From Streptomyces sp. WAC 01529 (GTDB lineage Bacteria > Actinomycetota > Actinomycetes > Streptomycetales > Streptomycetaceae): a DNA stretch of 64,000 nucleotides. The stretch is from assembly GCF_003945545.1 (NCBI RefSeq), contig NZ_CP029617.1, positions 1,747,001-1,811,000 of the forward strand, given 5' to 3'. Shown here one piece after another: positions 18,773 to 27,101 of the stretch; position 1 is the stretch's first letter, and every line of letters starts with the position of its first letter. A program made the translations under genes and the position numbers. Below the pieces are notes generated by a model that was not told where the DNA came from, searched no databases, and saw nothing but the letters and a program-made list of their open reading frames with translations.

Positions 18773-19301
18773 ATGAGCACTCTCCCCGACGGCCGCCGCA
18801 TCCCGCCCCTGACCGCCGACGAGCCCACCATGCTGGCCAGTTGGCTGGACATGCACCGGGCCACGCTCGCCCTCAAGTGCTCGGGGCTCGACGACGAGCA
18901 GGCGCTGCGCACGTCCGTGGAGCCGTCCTCGCTCTCCCTGTTCGGTCTTGTGCAGCACCTCGCCGAGGTGGAACGGAACTGGATCCAGCGGATCTTCGAC
19001 CAGCGGGACGTGCCCCCGATCTTCGAGAAGTCGCCGGACGGCGGGTTCACTCCGGACCGCGACCGGACGTTCGCCGAGGTGCGCGGTGTGGGAGGGCGAG
19101 GTCGCCGTCAACCGGAAGATATGCGAGGGGCGCGCGCCGGACGAGACGGGCCGGCTCGGGTCCGGGGAGGCGGCCGTCGTGGGCGGCGAGGCCGAGGTCA
19201 GCCTCCGCTGGGTCCTGATCCACCTCATCGAGGAGTACGCACGCCACAACGGCCACGCGGATCTCCTGCGCGAACGCATCGACGGCGTGACGGGAAAGTG
19301 A
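18773..19301 (+). pseudogene. DinB-family (DUF664) protein gene with a +1 frameshift
   Basis: The N-terminal part ([20 protein letters not shown] to [10 protein letters not shown]) and the C-terminal part ([17 protein letters not shown] to ERIDGVTGK) of one DinB-like four-helix protein lie in different frames. The switch is at about 19078-19085, where one extra G in GAGGTGC would explain it; removing it gives a continuous protein of about 175 residues. DinB-like proteins bind a metal through three His residues; HLAEVERNW and [10 protein letters not shown] fit. Either a recent pseudogene or a sequencing error. The unshifted frame would run on to 19312 with nonsense. Confidence 0.8.
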
Positions 19302-19677
19302 GAGGAACATGAATCGGGCGCGCCTTTCCGGCACCGGTCACGCATCTTCCGTCTATCCGTCCGCCTATTCATCCGCGCATTCTCACGAATTCTTTATCAG
19401 CACAGCTTCCCGTATTCTTCTGCCCGCTTTCCGGCATCCTAAACACTAAGGTTTCGTCAGCGCCAATCGGCGTAATTCGGACGCGTCTCATGCAGGTTAC
19501 ATCGGTGTGACACACTCCACATCGCGCCCTTTTCGCGGGCATATGACCCGGTCAAATCGCCACAAATCGCGGAGATCTCACGCGTGCGCACACCCACGCG
19601 CGATAACACATGAAGCGCACTTGCGGAACCCCTTCCCTCGATGCAATTCCAGAAATTGCTCGGTAAATTCAATCCGC
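19302..19677. promoter_or_regulatory. Long AT-richer leader of the ectoine operon
   Basis: 376 bases without a credible gene, clearly less GC-rich than the rest of the window (for example GAATTCTTTATCAG at 19388-19401 and GGTAAATTCAATCCGC just before ectA). Such a long upstream region suits an osmotically or thermally controlled operon. ectA has no convincing ribosome site and TAAATT at 19664-19669 lies only 8 bases before its ATG, so a very short leader is possible. I could not assign a confident -35/-10 pair. Confidence 0.55.
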
Positions 19678-20229
19678 ATGACCGCTGCACAAGCCGATCT
19701 ACCGACCGACCTGCAAGCGAAATTCCCGAAAATGCCCGAGGGACTGCGACTCGACAGTCCCGCTGTCGCCGACGGCGCCGCCATCTGGCGGATCGCCCGC
19801 GACTCCAAGGTGCTGGACCTCAACTCCTCCTACAGCTACCTGCTGTGGTGCCGCGACTTCGCGGCCACGTCCGTCGTGGCCCGGGACGCCGCCGGCGAGG
19901 CGGTCGGGTTCATCACCGGCTACATCCGGCCCGAGCGCCCCGACACCCTGATGGTCTGGCAGGTCGCCGTCGACCACGATCAGCGCGGCCGCGGTCTGGC
20001 CGGCGCCCTGCTCGACGGGCTGACCGCGAAGGTCGCCGCGGGCCGCGCGCTGAGCACGATCGAGACGACGATCGCGCCCTCGAACACGGCGTCCGAGCGG
20101 CTCTTCCTCTCCTACGCGCGTCGACACGGCGCGTCGGTGGAGCGCAGGGTCCTGTTCGACGCCGGGCTCTTCCCCGACGACGGCCACGAGCCCGAGGTGC
20201 TGTACCGCATCGGTCCACTCGGCCCCTGA
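19678..20229 (+). CDS. ectA: L-2,4-diaminobutyrate N-acetyltransferase (EctA)
   Basis: 183 residues. Second step of ectoine synthesis: acetyl-CoA plus L-2,4-diaminobutyrate gives N-gamma-acetyl-diaminobutyrate. GNAT fold with the family blocks LDLNSSYSYLLWCRDFAATS (about 43-62), GFITGYIRPERPDTLMVWQV and the acetyl-CoA loop DQRGRGLAG. Start at 19678 was chosen from the usual EctA N-terminus; in-frame upstream sequence belongs to the AT-rich leader. First gene of ectABCD. Confidence 0.95.
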   Translation: MTAAQADLPTDLQAKFPKMPEGLRLDSPAVADGAAIWRIARDSKVLDLNSSYSYLLWCRDFAATSVVARDAAGEAVGFITGYIRPERPDTLMVWQVAVDHDQRGRGLAGALLDGLTAKVAAGRALSTIETTIAPSNTASERLFLSYARRHGASVERRVLFDAGLFPDDGHEPEVLYRIGPLGP

Positions 20230-20306
20230 GCCGCCCTCGCTTCCCCCAGCCACACCCGTAACTCCCCTACACCTCCCACGACTTTCCATCTCCCAGGAGA
20301 TCCGCT

Positions 20307-21578
20307 GTGACCATCACCCAGCCCGACCTGAGCGTCTTCGAGACCCTGGAGTCGGAGGTGCGCAGCTACTGCCGCGGTTGGCCTACGGTCTTCGACCGCG
20401 CGCAGGGCAGCCGCATGTTCGACGAGGACGGCCACGAGTACCTCGACTTCTTCGCCGGGGCCGGCTCACTCAACTACGGCCACAACAACCCGGTCCTCAA
20501 ACGCGCGCTCATCGACTACCTGGAGCGCGACGGCGTCGTGCACGGTCTCGACATGTCGACGACCGCCAAGCGCGCCTTCCTGGAGTCGTTCCAGAACATC
20601 ATCCTGCGCCCGCGCGACCTGCCGTACAAGGTCATGTTCCCGGGCCCGACGGGCACCAACGCCGTGGAGTCGGCGCTGAAGCTGGCCCGCAAGGTCAAGG
20701 GCCGCGAGTCGATCGTGTCGTTCACCAACGCCTTCCACGGCATGTCGCTCGGCTCGCTCGCCGTGACCGGCAACGCCTTCAAGCGGGCGGGCGCCGGTAT
20801 ACCGCTGGTGCACGGCACGCCGATGCCGTTCGACAACTACCTGGACGGTCAGACGCCCGACTTCATCTGGTTCGAGCGGCTCCTGGAGGACCAGGGCTCC
20901 GGCCTCAACCAGCCCGCCGCCGTGATCGTCGAGACGGTGCAGGGCGAGGGCGGCATCAACGTCGCCCGCACCGAGTGGCTGCGCAAGCTCGCCGACGTGT
21001 GCGAGCGCTGGGACATGCTCCTGATCGTCGACGACATCCAGATGGGCTGCGGCCGCACCGGCGCCTTCTTCTCCTTCGAGGAGGCGGGCATCACGCCGGA
21101 CATCGTGACGGTGTCGAAGTCCATCAGCGGCTACGGCATGCCCATGTCGCTCTGCCTGTTCAAGCCGGAGCTGGACGTGTGGGAGCCGGGCGAGCACAAC
21201 GGCACCTTCCGCGGCAACAACCCGGCGTTCGTCACGGCCGCCGCCGCCCTGGAGACGTACTGGACCGACGGTTCGGCGATGGAGAAGCAGACCCGCGCCC
21301 GCGGCGAGCAGGTCGAGCAGGCGCTGAGCGCGATCGTCGACGAGAACCGCGCCGAGATCAAGGAGTTCCGCGGCCGCGGTCTGGTCTGGGGCATCGAGTT
21401 CCTCGACAAGGACCGCGCGAGCGCCGTGGCGAAGCGGGCCTTCGAACTGGGCCTGCTGATCGAGACCTCCGGCCCCGAGGGCGAGGTCGTCAAGCTCCTC
21501 CCGGCGCTGACGATCACCCCCGACGAGCTGGACGAGGGGCTGCGCACGCTGGCCCGCGCGGTACGCGAGACCGCCTGA
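20307..21578 (+). CDS. ectB: L-2,4-diaminobutyrate--2-oxoglutarate aminotransferase (EctB)
   Basis: 423 residues, usual EctB length. Class III PLP aminotransferase converting aspartate beta-semialdehyde and glutamate to diaminobutyrate. The PLP lysine is Lys271 in TVSKSISGYGMP; the DDIQMGCGRTG cofactor motif and GPTGTNAVESALKLAR are intact. GTG start with CCAGGAGATC upstream. 77 bases separate it from ectA, and ectC follows after 52 bases. Confidence 0.97.
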   Translation: MTITQPDLSVFETLESEVRSYCRGWPTVFDRAQGSRMFDEDGHEYLDFFAGAGSLNYGHNNPVLKRALIDYLERDGVVHGLDMSTTAKRAFLESFQNIILRPRDLPYKVMFPGPTGTNAVESALKLARKVKGRESIVSFTNAFHGMSLGSLAVTGNAFKRAGAGIPLVHGTPMPFDNYLDGQTPDFIWFERLLEDQGSGLNQPAAVIVETVQGEGGINVARTEWLRKLADVCERWDMLLIVDDIQMGCGRTGAFFSFEEAGITPDIVTVSKSISGYGMPMSLCLFKPELDVWEPGEHNGTFRGNNPAFVTAAAALETYWTDGSAMEKQTRARGEQVEQALSAIVDENRAEIKEFRGRGLVWGIEFLDKDRASAVAKRAFELGLLIETSGPEGEVVKLLPALTITPDELDEGLRTLARAVRETA

Positions 21579-21630
21579 GCGAGCGACTGTCCGAGCCCCG
21601 GCAACGTAAGAGAAAAGGAACCACCACACC

Positions 21631-22035
21631 GTGATCGTCCGTTCGTTCAAGGACATTGAAGGCACCGACCGGCATGTGAAGGCCGCTTCGGGTACCTGGG
21701 AGAGCAAGCGCATCGTCCTCGCCAAGGAGCGCGTGGGGTTCTCCCTGCACGAGACCATCCTGTACGCGGGGACGGAGACGTCGATGTGGTACGCGAACCA
21801 CATCGAGGCCGTCGTCTGCACCAAGGGCGAGGCCGAGCTGACCGACGACACGACCGGCGAGAAGTACACGATCACCCCGGGCACCATGTACCTGCTCGAC
21901 GGGCACGAGAAGCACACCATGCGGATCAAGGAGGACTTCCACTGCCTGTGTGTCTTCAACCCGCCCGTCACCGGTCGTGAGGACCACGACGAGAACGGCG
22001 TGTACCCGCTGCTCACGGAGCCGGACCCGGTCTGA
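21631..22035 (+). CDS. ectC: L-ectoine synthase (EctC)
   Basis: 134 residues, a single cupin domain. Closes N-gamma-acetyl-diaminobutyrate to ectoine with loss of water. [18 protein letters not shown] at the N-terminus, [20 protein letters not shown] in the core and [13 protein letters not shown] near 90-102 are family signatures carrying the metal and substrate residues. GTG start preceded by AAAAGGAACC. Third gene of the operon. Confidence 0.97.
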   Translation: MIVRSFKDIEGTDRHVKAASGTWESKRIVLAKERVGFSLHETILYAGTETSMWYANHIEAVVCTKGEAELTDDTTGEKYTITPGTMYLLDGHEKHTMRIKEDFHCLCVFNPPVTGREDHDENGVYPLLTEPDPV

Positions 22036-22085
22036 ACGGCTGACATCCCGCACAGGGCCGTACGAGAGGAGAGGCAGGCAACACC

Positions 22086-22985
22086 ATGACCACCGCACCC
22101 GAACGCACCACTGACCTGTACCCGACCCGAGGCGCCGAGGAGGTGCTCATCGAACGCAAGGACCCGGTGGTGTGGTCCGAGCCGGGTGCCGAGGGGCCCA
22201 TCGCGGCCGGGGATCTGGCGGGGTTCGAGCGGGACGGTTTCCTGGCCATCGACCAGTTGATCACCCCGGACGAAGTCAGCGTGTACCACGCCGAGTTGGA
22301 ACGGCTCATGAACGACCCGGTGATGCGGGCCGACGAGCGTGCCATCGTCGAGCCGCGCTCACAGGAGATCCGCTCCCTCTTCGAGGTGCACAAGATCAGT
22401 GAGCTGTTCGGCAGGCTCGCCGCCGATCCGCGCGTGGTGGGCCGTGCCCGGCAGATCCTCGGCTCCGACGTGTACGTCCACCAGTCCCGGATCAACGTGA
22501 AGCCGGGCTTCGGGGCCTCGGGGTTCTACTGGCACTCGGACTTCGAGACCTGGCACGCGGAGGACGGCCTGCCGAACATGCGCACCGTCTCGGTGTCGAT
22601 CGCGCTGACGAAGAACCACGACACCAACGGCGGCCTCATGATCATGCCGGGGTCGCACAAGACGTTCCTCGGGTGTGCGGGCGCCACTCCGAAGGACAAC
22701 TACAAGCGGTCGCTGCAGATGCAGGACGCGGGCATCCCGTCGAACGAGACGCTGACCCATCTCGCGGCCGACCACGGGATCCGCCTCTTCACCGGCGAGG
22801 CGGGCTCGGCCACCTGGTTCGACTGCAACGCCATGCACGGCTCCGGGGACAACATCACCCCGTATCCGCGCTCTAACGTCTTCATCGTCTTCAACAGCGT
22901 GGAGAACAAGGCGGTCGAGCCGTTCGCGGCGCCGGTGCGCAGGCCCGAGTTCATCGGGGCGCGGGACTTCACCCCGGTGAGGTGA
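22086..22985 (+). CDS. ectD: Ectoine 5-hydroxylase (EctD)
   Basis: 299 residues. Fe(II)/2-oxoglutarate dioxygenase making 5-hydroxyectoine from ectoine. The iron triad is visible: His150 and Asp152 in FYWHSDFETWH and His251 in CNAMHGSGDN. The GFGASGFYWHSDFE signature of EctD is intact. Ribosome site GAGAGGAGAGG before the ATG. Having EctD means the strain can make both ectoine and hydroxyectoine. A strong terminator follows 11 bases after the stop. Confidence 0.97.
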   Translation: MTTAPERTTDLYPTRGAEEVLIERKDPVVWSEPGAEGPIAAGDLAGFERDGFLAIDQLITPDEVSVYHAELERLMNDPVMRADERAIVEPRSQEIRSLFEVHKISELFGRLAADPRVVGRARQILGSDVYVHQSRINVKPGFGASGFYWHSDFETWHAEDGLPNMRTVSVSIALTKNHDTNGGLMIMPGSHKTFLGCAGATPKDNYKRSLQMQDAGIPSNETLTHLAADHGIRLFTGEAGSATWFDCNAMHGSGDNITPYPRSNVFIVFNSVENKAVEPFAAPVRRPEFIGARDFTPVR

Positions 22986-22995
22986 CCTGACGTAC

Positions 22996-23042
22996 ACGGC
23001 GGTCGGCCCGGCACCCCCCGTGGGCGCCGGGCCGACCGCCGT
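22996..23042. terminator. Strong bidirectional terminator between ectD and the OYE gene
   Basis: Perfect 17-bp inverted repeat ACGGCGGTCGGCCCGGC / GCCGGGCCGACCGCCGT (22996-23012 and 23026-23042) with a 13-base loop. It lies between the convergent stops of ectD (22985) and the alkene reductase (23052). Confidence 0.85.
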
Positions 23043-23051
23043 TCTGCCGTG

Positions 23052-24113
23052 CTACAGCGCGGGGTAGTCCGTGTAGCCCTTCTCGGTGCCGCCGTAGAAG
23101 GTCGTCGGGTCGGGGGTGTTGTACGGGCCCCCGGCCTTCAGGCGGGCCGGCAGGTCGGGGTTGGCGAGGAAGAGCGCGCCGAACGCGATGATGTCCGCGG
23201 TGCCGTCCTCGACGAGGGCGAGCGCGTCCTGGCCGGTGGGGCCCTCGGTCTGCGGGTTCAGGATGAAGGTGCCGCCGAAGTCCTGGCGCAGCCGGGTGAC
23301 CAGCTCGCGGATCTCGCCCACCTCCAGCACGTGCAGATACGCGAGGTCCAGCGCGGCCAGCTCCTTCACCAGGGCGGTGTAGGTGGGCTCCGGGTCGGGC
23401 TCGGCGATGTCGTTGAAGGGGTTGCCGGGCGAGAGGCGGAAGCCGGTGCGGGCGGCGCCGATCTCCGCGGCGACGGCCTTGGCCACCTCGACGGCGAAGC
23501 GGAGGCGGTTCTCGACCGAGCCGCCCCACTCGTCGGTGCGCCGGTTGGTGCCGGGCGCGAGGAACTGGTGGATCAGATAGCCGTTGGCGCCGTGCAGCTC
23601 GACGCCGTCGAAGCCCGCGTCGATCGCGTGCCGCGCGGCGGTGGCGAAGTCGGCGATGGTGGCGCGGACCTCGGCATCGGTCAGCTCATGCGGGGTGACG
23701 AAGTCCTTGGGGCCCTCGGCCGTGTAGACCTGCCCCTGGGCGGTGACCGCCGAGGGGGCGACGTTGACCAGGCCGTCGGGGAGCAGGACGGGGTGGCCGA
23801 TGCGCCCGGCGTGCATGATCTGGGCGAAGATCTTGCCGCCCGCCGCGTGCACGGCGTCGGTGACCTTGCGCCAGGAGGCGACCTGCTCGGCGCTGTGCAG
23901 GCCCGGCGTGTCCGGGTATCCCTGGCCGACCACAGAAGGCTGGATGCCCTCGGTGATGATCAGGCCCGCGGAAGCGCGCTGGGCGTAGTACGCCACGGTC
24001 AGATCAGTGGCCACACCGCCCTGACCAGCGCGACTACGGGTCATGGGGGCCATGGCGATGCGGTTGGCGAGCGTGGTGCCGGACAGGTCGATCGGATCGA
24101 ACGCGGTGGTCAT
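23052..24113 (-). CDS. Old Yellow Enzyme-family alkene reductase
   Basis: 353 residues from ATG 24113. FMN-dependent NAD(P)H:flavin oxidoreductase reducing activated C=C bonds (NemA/XenB group). Family motifs: NRIAMAPMTRSRAG (about 16-29), GLIITEGIQPS, IMHAGRIGHP, the catalytic pair GVELHGANGYLIHQFL (His and Asn) and NRLRFAVEVA. Divergently transcribed from a MarR regulator across a 123-base region with two matching palindromes, so it is very likely controlled by that regulator in response to an electrophile. Confidence 0.94.
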   Translation of the reverse strand: MTTAFDPIDLSGTTLANRIAMAPMTRSRAGQGGVATDLTVAYYAQRASAGLIITEGIQPSVVGQGYPDTPGLHSAEQVASWRKVTDAVHAAGGKIFAQIMHAGRIGHPVLLPDGLVNVAPSAVTAQGQVYTAEGPKDFVTPHELTDAEVRATIADFATAARHAIDAGFDGVELHGANGYLIHQFLAPGTNRRTDEWGGSVENRLRFAVEVAKAVAAEIGAARTGFRLSPGNPFNDIAEPDPEPTYTALVKELAALDLAYLHVLEVGEIRELVTRLRQDFGGTFILNPQTEGPTGQDALALVEDGTADIIAFGALFLANPDLPARLKAGGPYNTPDPTTFYGGTEKGYTDYPAL

Positions 24114-24137
24114 CAGAACTCCTGGGCAAGTTTTATG

Positions 24138-24191
24138 TGGTCGGCCAAGTAACGCGCCGGGTCTTACTGTAACCCATTTCTTGGCCGACCA
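24138..24191. promoter_or_regulatory. Pair of MarR-type operators between the OYE and MarR genes
   Basis: TGGTCGGCCAAG at 24138-24149 and its exact reverse complement CTTGGCCGACCA at 24180-24191. The second is part of the longer dyad TTGGCCGACCAA. Each half is itself near-palindromic (TTGG-N4-CCAA type), as MarR dimers prefer. They flank the region where both divergent promoters must lie. Confidence 0.75.
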
Positions 24192-24236
24192 AGGTAATCT
24201 TTTCGGAAGACGTCCAGTGACCAGCAGGAGCACGCG

Positions 24237-24761
24237 ATGAAGGCCGACCCCGCACCGACCGACCCGGCCGGCCCCGCCTGTCCTCCCGGGCTGCCCGCGG
24301 TGGCCATGGCGGGCCCCGCGAGCCACGCGGTCAGCCGGGTGGCGCGGTTGCACCGCATCGCCGCGGGAAAGGTCCTGAAGGGGGTCGGCCTCTACCCCGG
24401 CCAGGAGTTCGTGATGATGCACCTGTGGGAGGCGGGCCCGGTGCGGCAGTCCGAGCTGATCAAGGCGGTGGAGCTGGACCCCTCGACGGTCACGAAGATG
24501 CTCCAGCGGCTGGAGCAGGCGGGCCATGTGCGCCGCCGCCCCGACCCCGCCGACCGCCGGGCCGTCCTCGTCGAGGCCAGCGACGCGAGCTGCGGGCTGC
24601 TCGCCCAAGTGGAGCGCGCCTGGGGCGAGTTGGAGCGGCATACGCTCGCCGGGCTCGACGAGGACGAGCGTGCGGAACTGCTGCGGCTGCTCGCCAAGGT
24701 GGAGGAGAACCTCTGCACGGAGACGGCGGAGTGCCCGGAGCGGCGGGCCGCGCAAGGGTAG
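24237..24761 (+). CDS. MarR-family transcriptional regulator
   Basis: 174 residues. Winged-helix regulator: the recognition region QSELIKAVELDPSTVTKMLQRLEQAGHVRRRPDPADRRA (starting near residue 67) contains the helix-turn-helix and the DxRR wing. A 25-residue Pro/Ala-rich leader precedes the domain. The start at 24237 has AGCAGGAGCACGCG upstream. Divergent from the alkene reductase gene and probably its repressor and autorepressor. Confidence 0.92.
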   Translation: MKADPAPTDPAGPACPPGLPAVAMAGPASHAVSRVARLHRIAAGKVLKGVGLYPGQEFVMMHLWEAGPVRQSELIKAVELDPSTVTKMLQRLEQAGHVRRRPDPADRRAVLVEASDASCGLLAQVERAWGELERHTLAGLDEDERAELLRLLAKVEENLCTETAECPERRAAQG

Positions 24762-24771
24762 GCGTGCCGGC

Positions 24772-25848
24772 TCAGCCGGCCAGTACGTCGAGGAGGCGGT
24801 CCACGTCGGCCTCGGTGTTGTACAGGTGGAAGGTGGCGCGCAGATGGCCCGCCCGCGCCGCCGCGATGATGCCCGCGCGGGTCAGTTCCGGCTCGCGGTC
24901 GGCGAGCCCGGGGACCGAGACGATGGGCGAGGTTCCCGGCACCGGGGAGTGGCCGAGTGCGGCGAGCCCCGCGCGGTAGCGCTCGGCGAGCGCCACGTCG
25001 TGGGCGTGGATCGCGTCGACGCCCACCTCCTCGATCAGGGAGAGCGCCGCGGCCGCCCCGTGGTAGGCGAGGAAGGCGGGCGGCTCGTCGAACCTCCGCG
25101 CGCCCGGGGCGAGTTCACCGATCGGGCCGTACGTCGAATGCCAGGAGTCGGCCGCCGCGAGCCAGCCGCCGTGCAGTGGCAGCAGGGACTCCTGCGCCGC
25201 CTCGCCCACCGTCAGGAAAGACGTGCCGCGCGGGCAGAGCAGCCACTTGAAGGCGCCGGTGACGGAGTAGTCGTACGCCCCCGCGTCGAACGGCAGCCAG
25301 CCCGCCGACTGTGTGGCGTCGGCGAGGGTGCGTGCGCCGTGCGCGGCCGCGGCCCCGCGGATCGCGGCGCAGTCCGCCTCGCGGCCGTCGGCGGATTGAA
25401 TGGTGGAGAACGCGACCAGCGCGGTCTCGGGCCGGACCGCCTCCGCGAGCCCCTCCAGCGGCGCGTACCGCGGCTTCAGGTCGCCCCGCAGCACGAAGGG
25501 GTTGATCAGGGACGAGAAGTCCCCTTCGGGGAAGAGCACTTCGGCGCCCGACGGGAGGGAGGCGGCGATCAGGCCGACGTGCACGGCGACCGAGCCGCCG
25601 GTCGCCACCCGCGAGGGCGCCACACCCGCCAGCCGCGCGAAGGACTCGCGGGCCGCTTCGACCTTGCCGAAGTCGCCCGAGCCGCCGCGCTCGCCCGCGC
25701 CGACCTCCGCCGCCAGGGCCTGGACGGCCGCGACGGCCCGGCGCGGCAGCAGACCGCAGCTCGCCGTGTTGAGGTAGGTCGTCGTCGGGGCGAACTCGCC
25801 CGCGTGGTCAGTGCCGTCGCCGATCCCCATGAGCGTCATGGGGATCAA
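24772..25848 (-). CDS. Class V aminotransferase / cysteine-desulfurase-like PLP protein
   Basis: 358 residues. Fold-type I PLP enzyme; the cofactor lysine is in VTGAFKWLLCPRGTSFL (near 205) and LADATQSAGWLPFDAG has the cofactor Asp. It lacks the mobile Cys loop of true cysteine desulfurases, so it is more likely an aminotransferase or isopenicillin-epimerase-like protein. Three Met codons lie within the first seven codons (25848, 25839, 25830), so the exact start is open. Followed 11 bases downstream on the other strand by the MarR gene end, and 13 bases after the DsbA-like gene upstream in its own direction. Confidence 0.82.
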   Translation of the reverse strand: MIPMTLMGIGDGTDHAGEFAPTTTYLNTASCGLLPRRAVAAVQALAAEVGAGERGGSGDFGKVEAARESFARLAGVAPSRVATGGSVAVHVGLIAASLPSGAEVLFPEGDFSSLINPFVLRGDLKPRYAPLEGLAEAVRPETALVAFSTIQSADGREADCAAIRGAAAAHGARTLADATQSAGWLPFDAGAYDYSVTGAFKWLLCPRGTSFLTVGEAAQESLLPLHGGWLAAADSWHSTYGPIGELAPGARRFDEPPAFLAYHGAAAALSLIEEVGVDAIHAHDVALAERYRAGLAALGHSPVPGTSPIVSVPGLADREPELTRAGIIAAARAGHLRATFHLYNTEADVDRLLDVLAG

Positions 25849-25861
25849 CCTATGCGGCCGC

Positions 25862-26578
25862 TCAGCCCCGCGGAACCGCGCATCCGTCGGGCCCGCACGC
25901 CTCGCCCCCGTCGGCGTCCGCGAGGGCGGTCAGCGGTGAACGGCTGCCCCACGCCTGCTCGAGCGCCTGCGTGAAGACCTCGGCGGGCTGGGCGCCGGAG
26001 ATGCCGTACTTGCGGTCGAGGACGAAGAACGGCACGCCGTTCGCGCCCAGCTCGGCGGCCTCGCGCTCGTCGGCGCGGACCTCGTCGGCGTACTTCTCGG
26101 CGTCGGCGAGTACGGCACGCACCTCGTCGCCGTCCAGGCCCGCCTCGACGGCCAGCTCCACGACGCGCTCGTCGTCCTCGAAGACGGACCGCTCCTCGGC
26201 GAAGTTCGCGCGGTAGAGCAGGCCGATCAGCTCGTCCTGCCGGCCCCGCTCCTTGGCGAGGTGCAGGAGGCGGTGCATGTCGAAGGTGTTGCCGTGGTCG
26301 CGGCCCTCGGTGAGGTAGTCGAGGCCCTCGGCGGCGGCGTTCTCCCCGAGCCGCCGCTCGCCCTCGCGGGCCTGCTCCTCGGTCATGCCGTACTTGCGCA
26401 TGAGCATCGGGATGACGGGGCCGCTGTCGCCCTTGGCGCGGCCCGGGTCCAGTTCGAAGGAGCGGTGCACGACCTCGACGCCGTCGCGGTGCGGGAAGGC
26501 GGCGAGGGCCTTCTCGAAGCGGGCCTTGCCCACGTAGCACCAGGGGCAGGCGATGTCGCTCCAGATCTCGACGCGCAT
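25862..26578 (-). CDS. FrnE-like DsbA-family oxidoreductase
   Basis: 238 residues, cytoplasmic (no signal peptide). Thioredoxin-fold protein with an N-terminal CPWC redox motif (Cys11, Cys14) in SDIACPWCYVGK and the cis-Pro loop GVPFFVLDRKYGISGAQP near 195. FrnE-type proteins act in disulfide or polyketide-related redox chemistry. A second Cys pair at the extreme C-terminus (EACGPDGCAVPRG) resembles the additional Cys pair known in FrnE. Probably read together with the aminotransferase downstream. Confidence 0.9.
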   Translation of the reverse strand: MRVEIWSDIACPWCYVGKARFEKALAAFPHRDGVEVVHRSFELDPGRAKGDSGPVIPMLMRKYGMTEEQAREGERRLGENAAAEGLDYLTEGRDHGNTFDMHRLLHLAKERGRQDELIGLLYRANFAEERSVFEDDERVVELAVEAGLDGDEVRAVLADAEKYADEVRADEREAAELGANGVPFFVLDRKYGISGAQPAEVFTQALEQAWGSRSPLTALADADGGEACGPDGCAVPRG

Positions 26579-26660
26579 GTGTGTGGCTCTCTTCAGGTCG
26601 TACGTCAGGTCGGTGCGGAGGGAGCCTCCGCTCAGGGCGTCAACACACGGGCAAAGCGGC

Positions 26661-27038
26661 TCATTCCCCCGCCGCGAACTTCCCCGTGTTGGCCCTGACC
26701 CAGGTGCGCAGGTGCGCCAGTGGCTCCAGGGCGCCCCGGCCGAGGCCGGTCAGTTCGTACTCGACGCGGGGCGGGACCTCCGCGTAGACCGTCCGTTTCA
26801 CGAGGCCGTGTTCCTCCAGGCGGCGCAGGGTCTGCGTGAGCGCCTTGGGGCTGACGCCCTCCAGCTTGCGGCGCAGCTCGCCGAAGCGGCGCGGGCCGTC
26901 CTCCAGGGCGGTGATGGCGAGGCCCGTCCACTTGTGGACGAGGAGTTCGTAGACCGCGCGGCCGGGGCAGAGCAGGCCGTAGATGTCGTGGGGCCGAGCA
27001 GCGGTGCCGGAGGTCCTGTCGCGGGGCTGACCAGTCAT
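26661..27038 (-). CDS. HxlR-family transcriptional regulator
   Basis: 125 residues from ATG 27038. Single winged-helix domain with CPGRAVYELLVHKWTGLAI (conserved Cys and W) and the recognition segment RFGELRRKLEGVSPKALTQTLRRLEEHGL. HxlR proteins respond to aldehydes or electrophiles, often through the N-terminal Cys. Divergent from a Gfo/Idh/MocA oxidoreductase gene with a small palindrome in the 63-base gap. Upstream in-frame sequence is not coding. Confidence 0.92.
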   Translation of the reverse strand: MTGQPRDRTSGTAARPHDIYGLLCPGRAVYELLVHKWTGLAITALEDGPRRFGELRRKLEGVSPKALTQTLRRLEEHGLVKRTVYAEVPPRVEYELTGLGRGALEPLAHLRTWVRANTGKFAAGE

Positions 27039-27042
27039 GGTT

Positions 27043-27059
27043 CCCAAAATATAGTTGGG
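27043..27059. promoter_or_regulatory. HxlR operator candidate overlapping divergent -10 boxes
   Basis: Inverted repeat CCCAA-N7-TTGGG (27043-27047 and 27055-27059) between the hxlR-type and oxidoreductase genes. It encloses TATAGT (27050-27055), a good -10 for the rightward gene, and TATATT on the other strand for the regulator. A bound dimer would block both. Confidence 0.6.
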
Positions 27060-27101
27060 CTCCTTGCGGGTGACCGGGCGGTCCGTCCTACGGTCCCGAT
27101 C

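Noticed and set aside
24772..25848. Cysteine desulfurase for Fe-S cluster assembly
   Set aside because: It lacks the catalytic Cys loop and has no SufE/SufU or scaffold neighbour.
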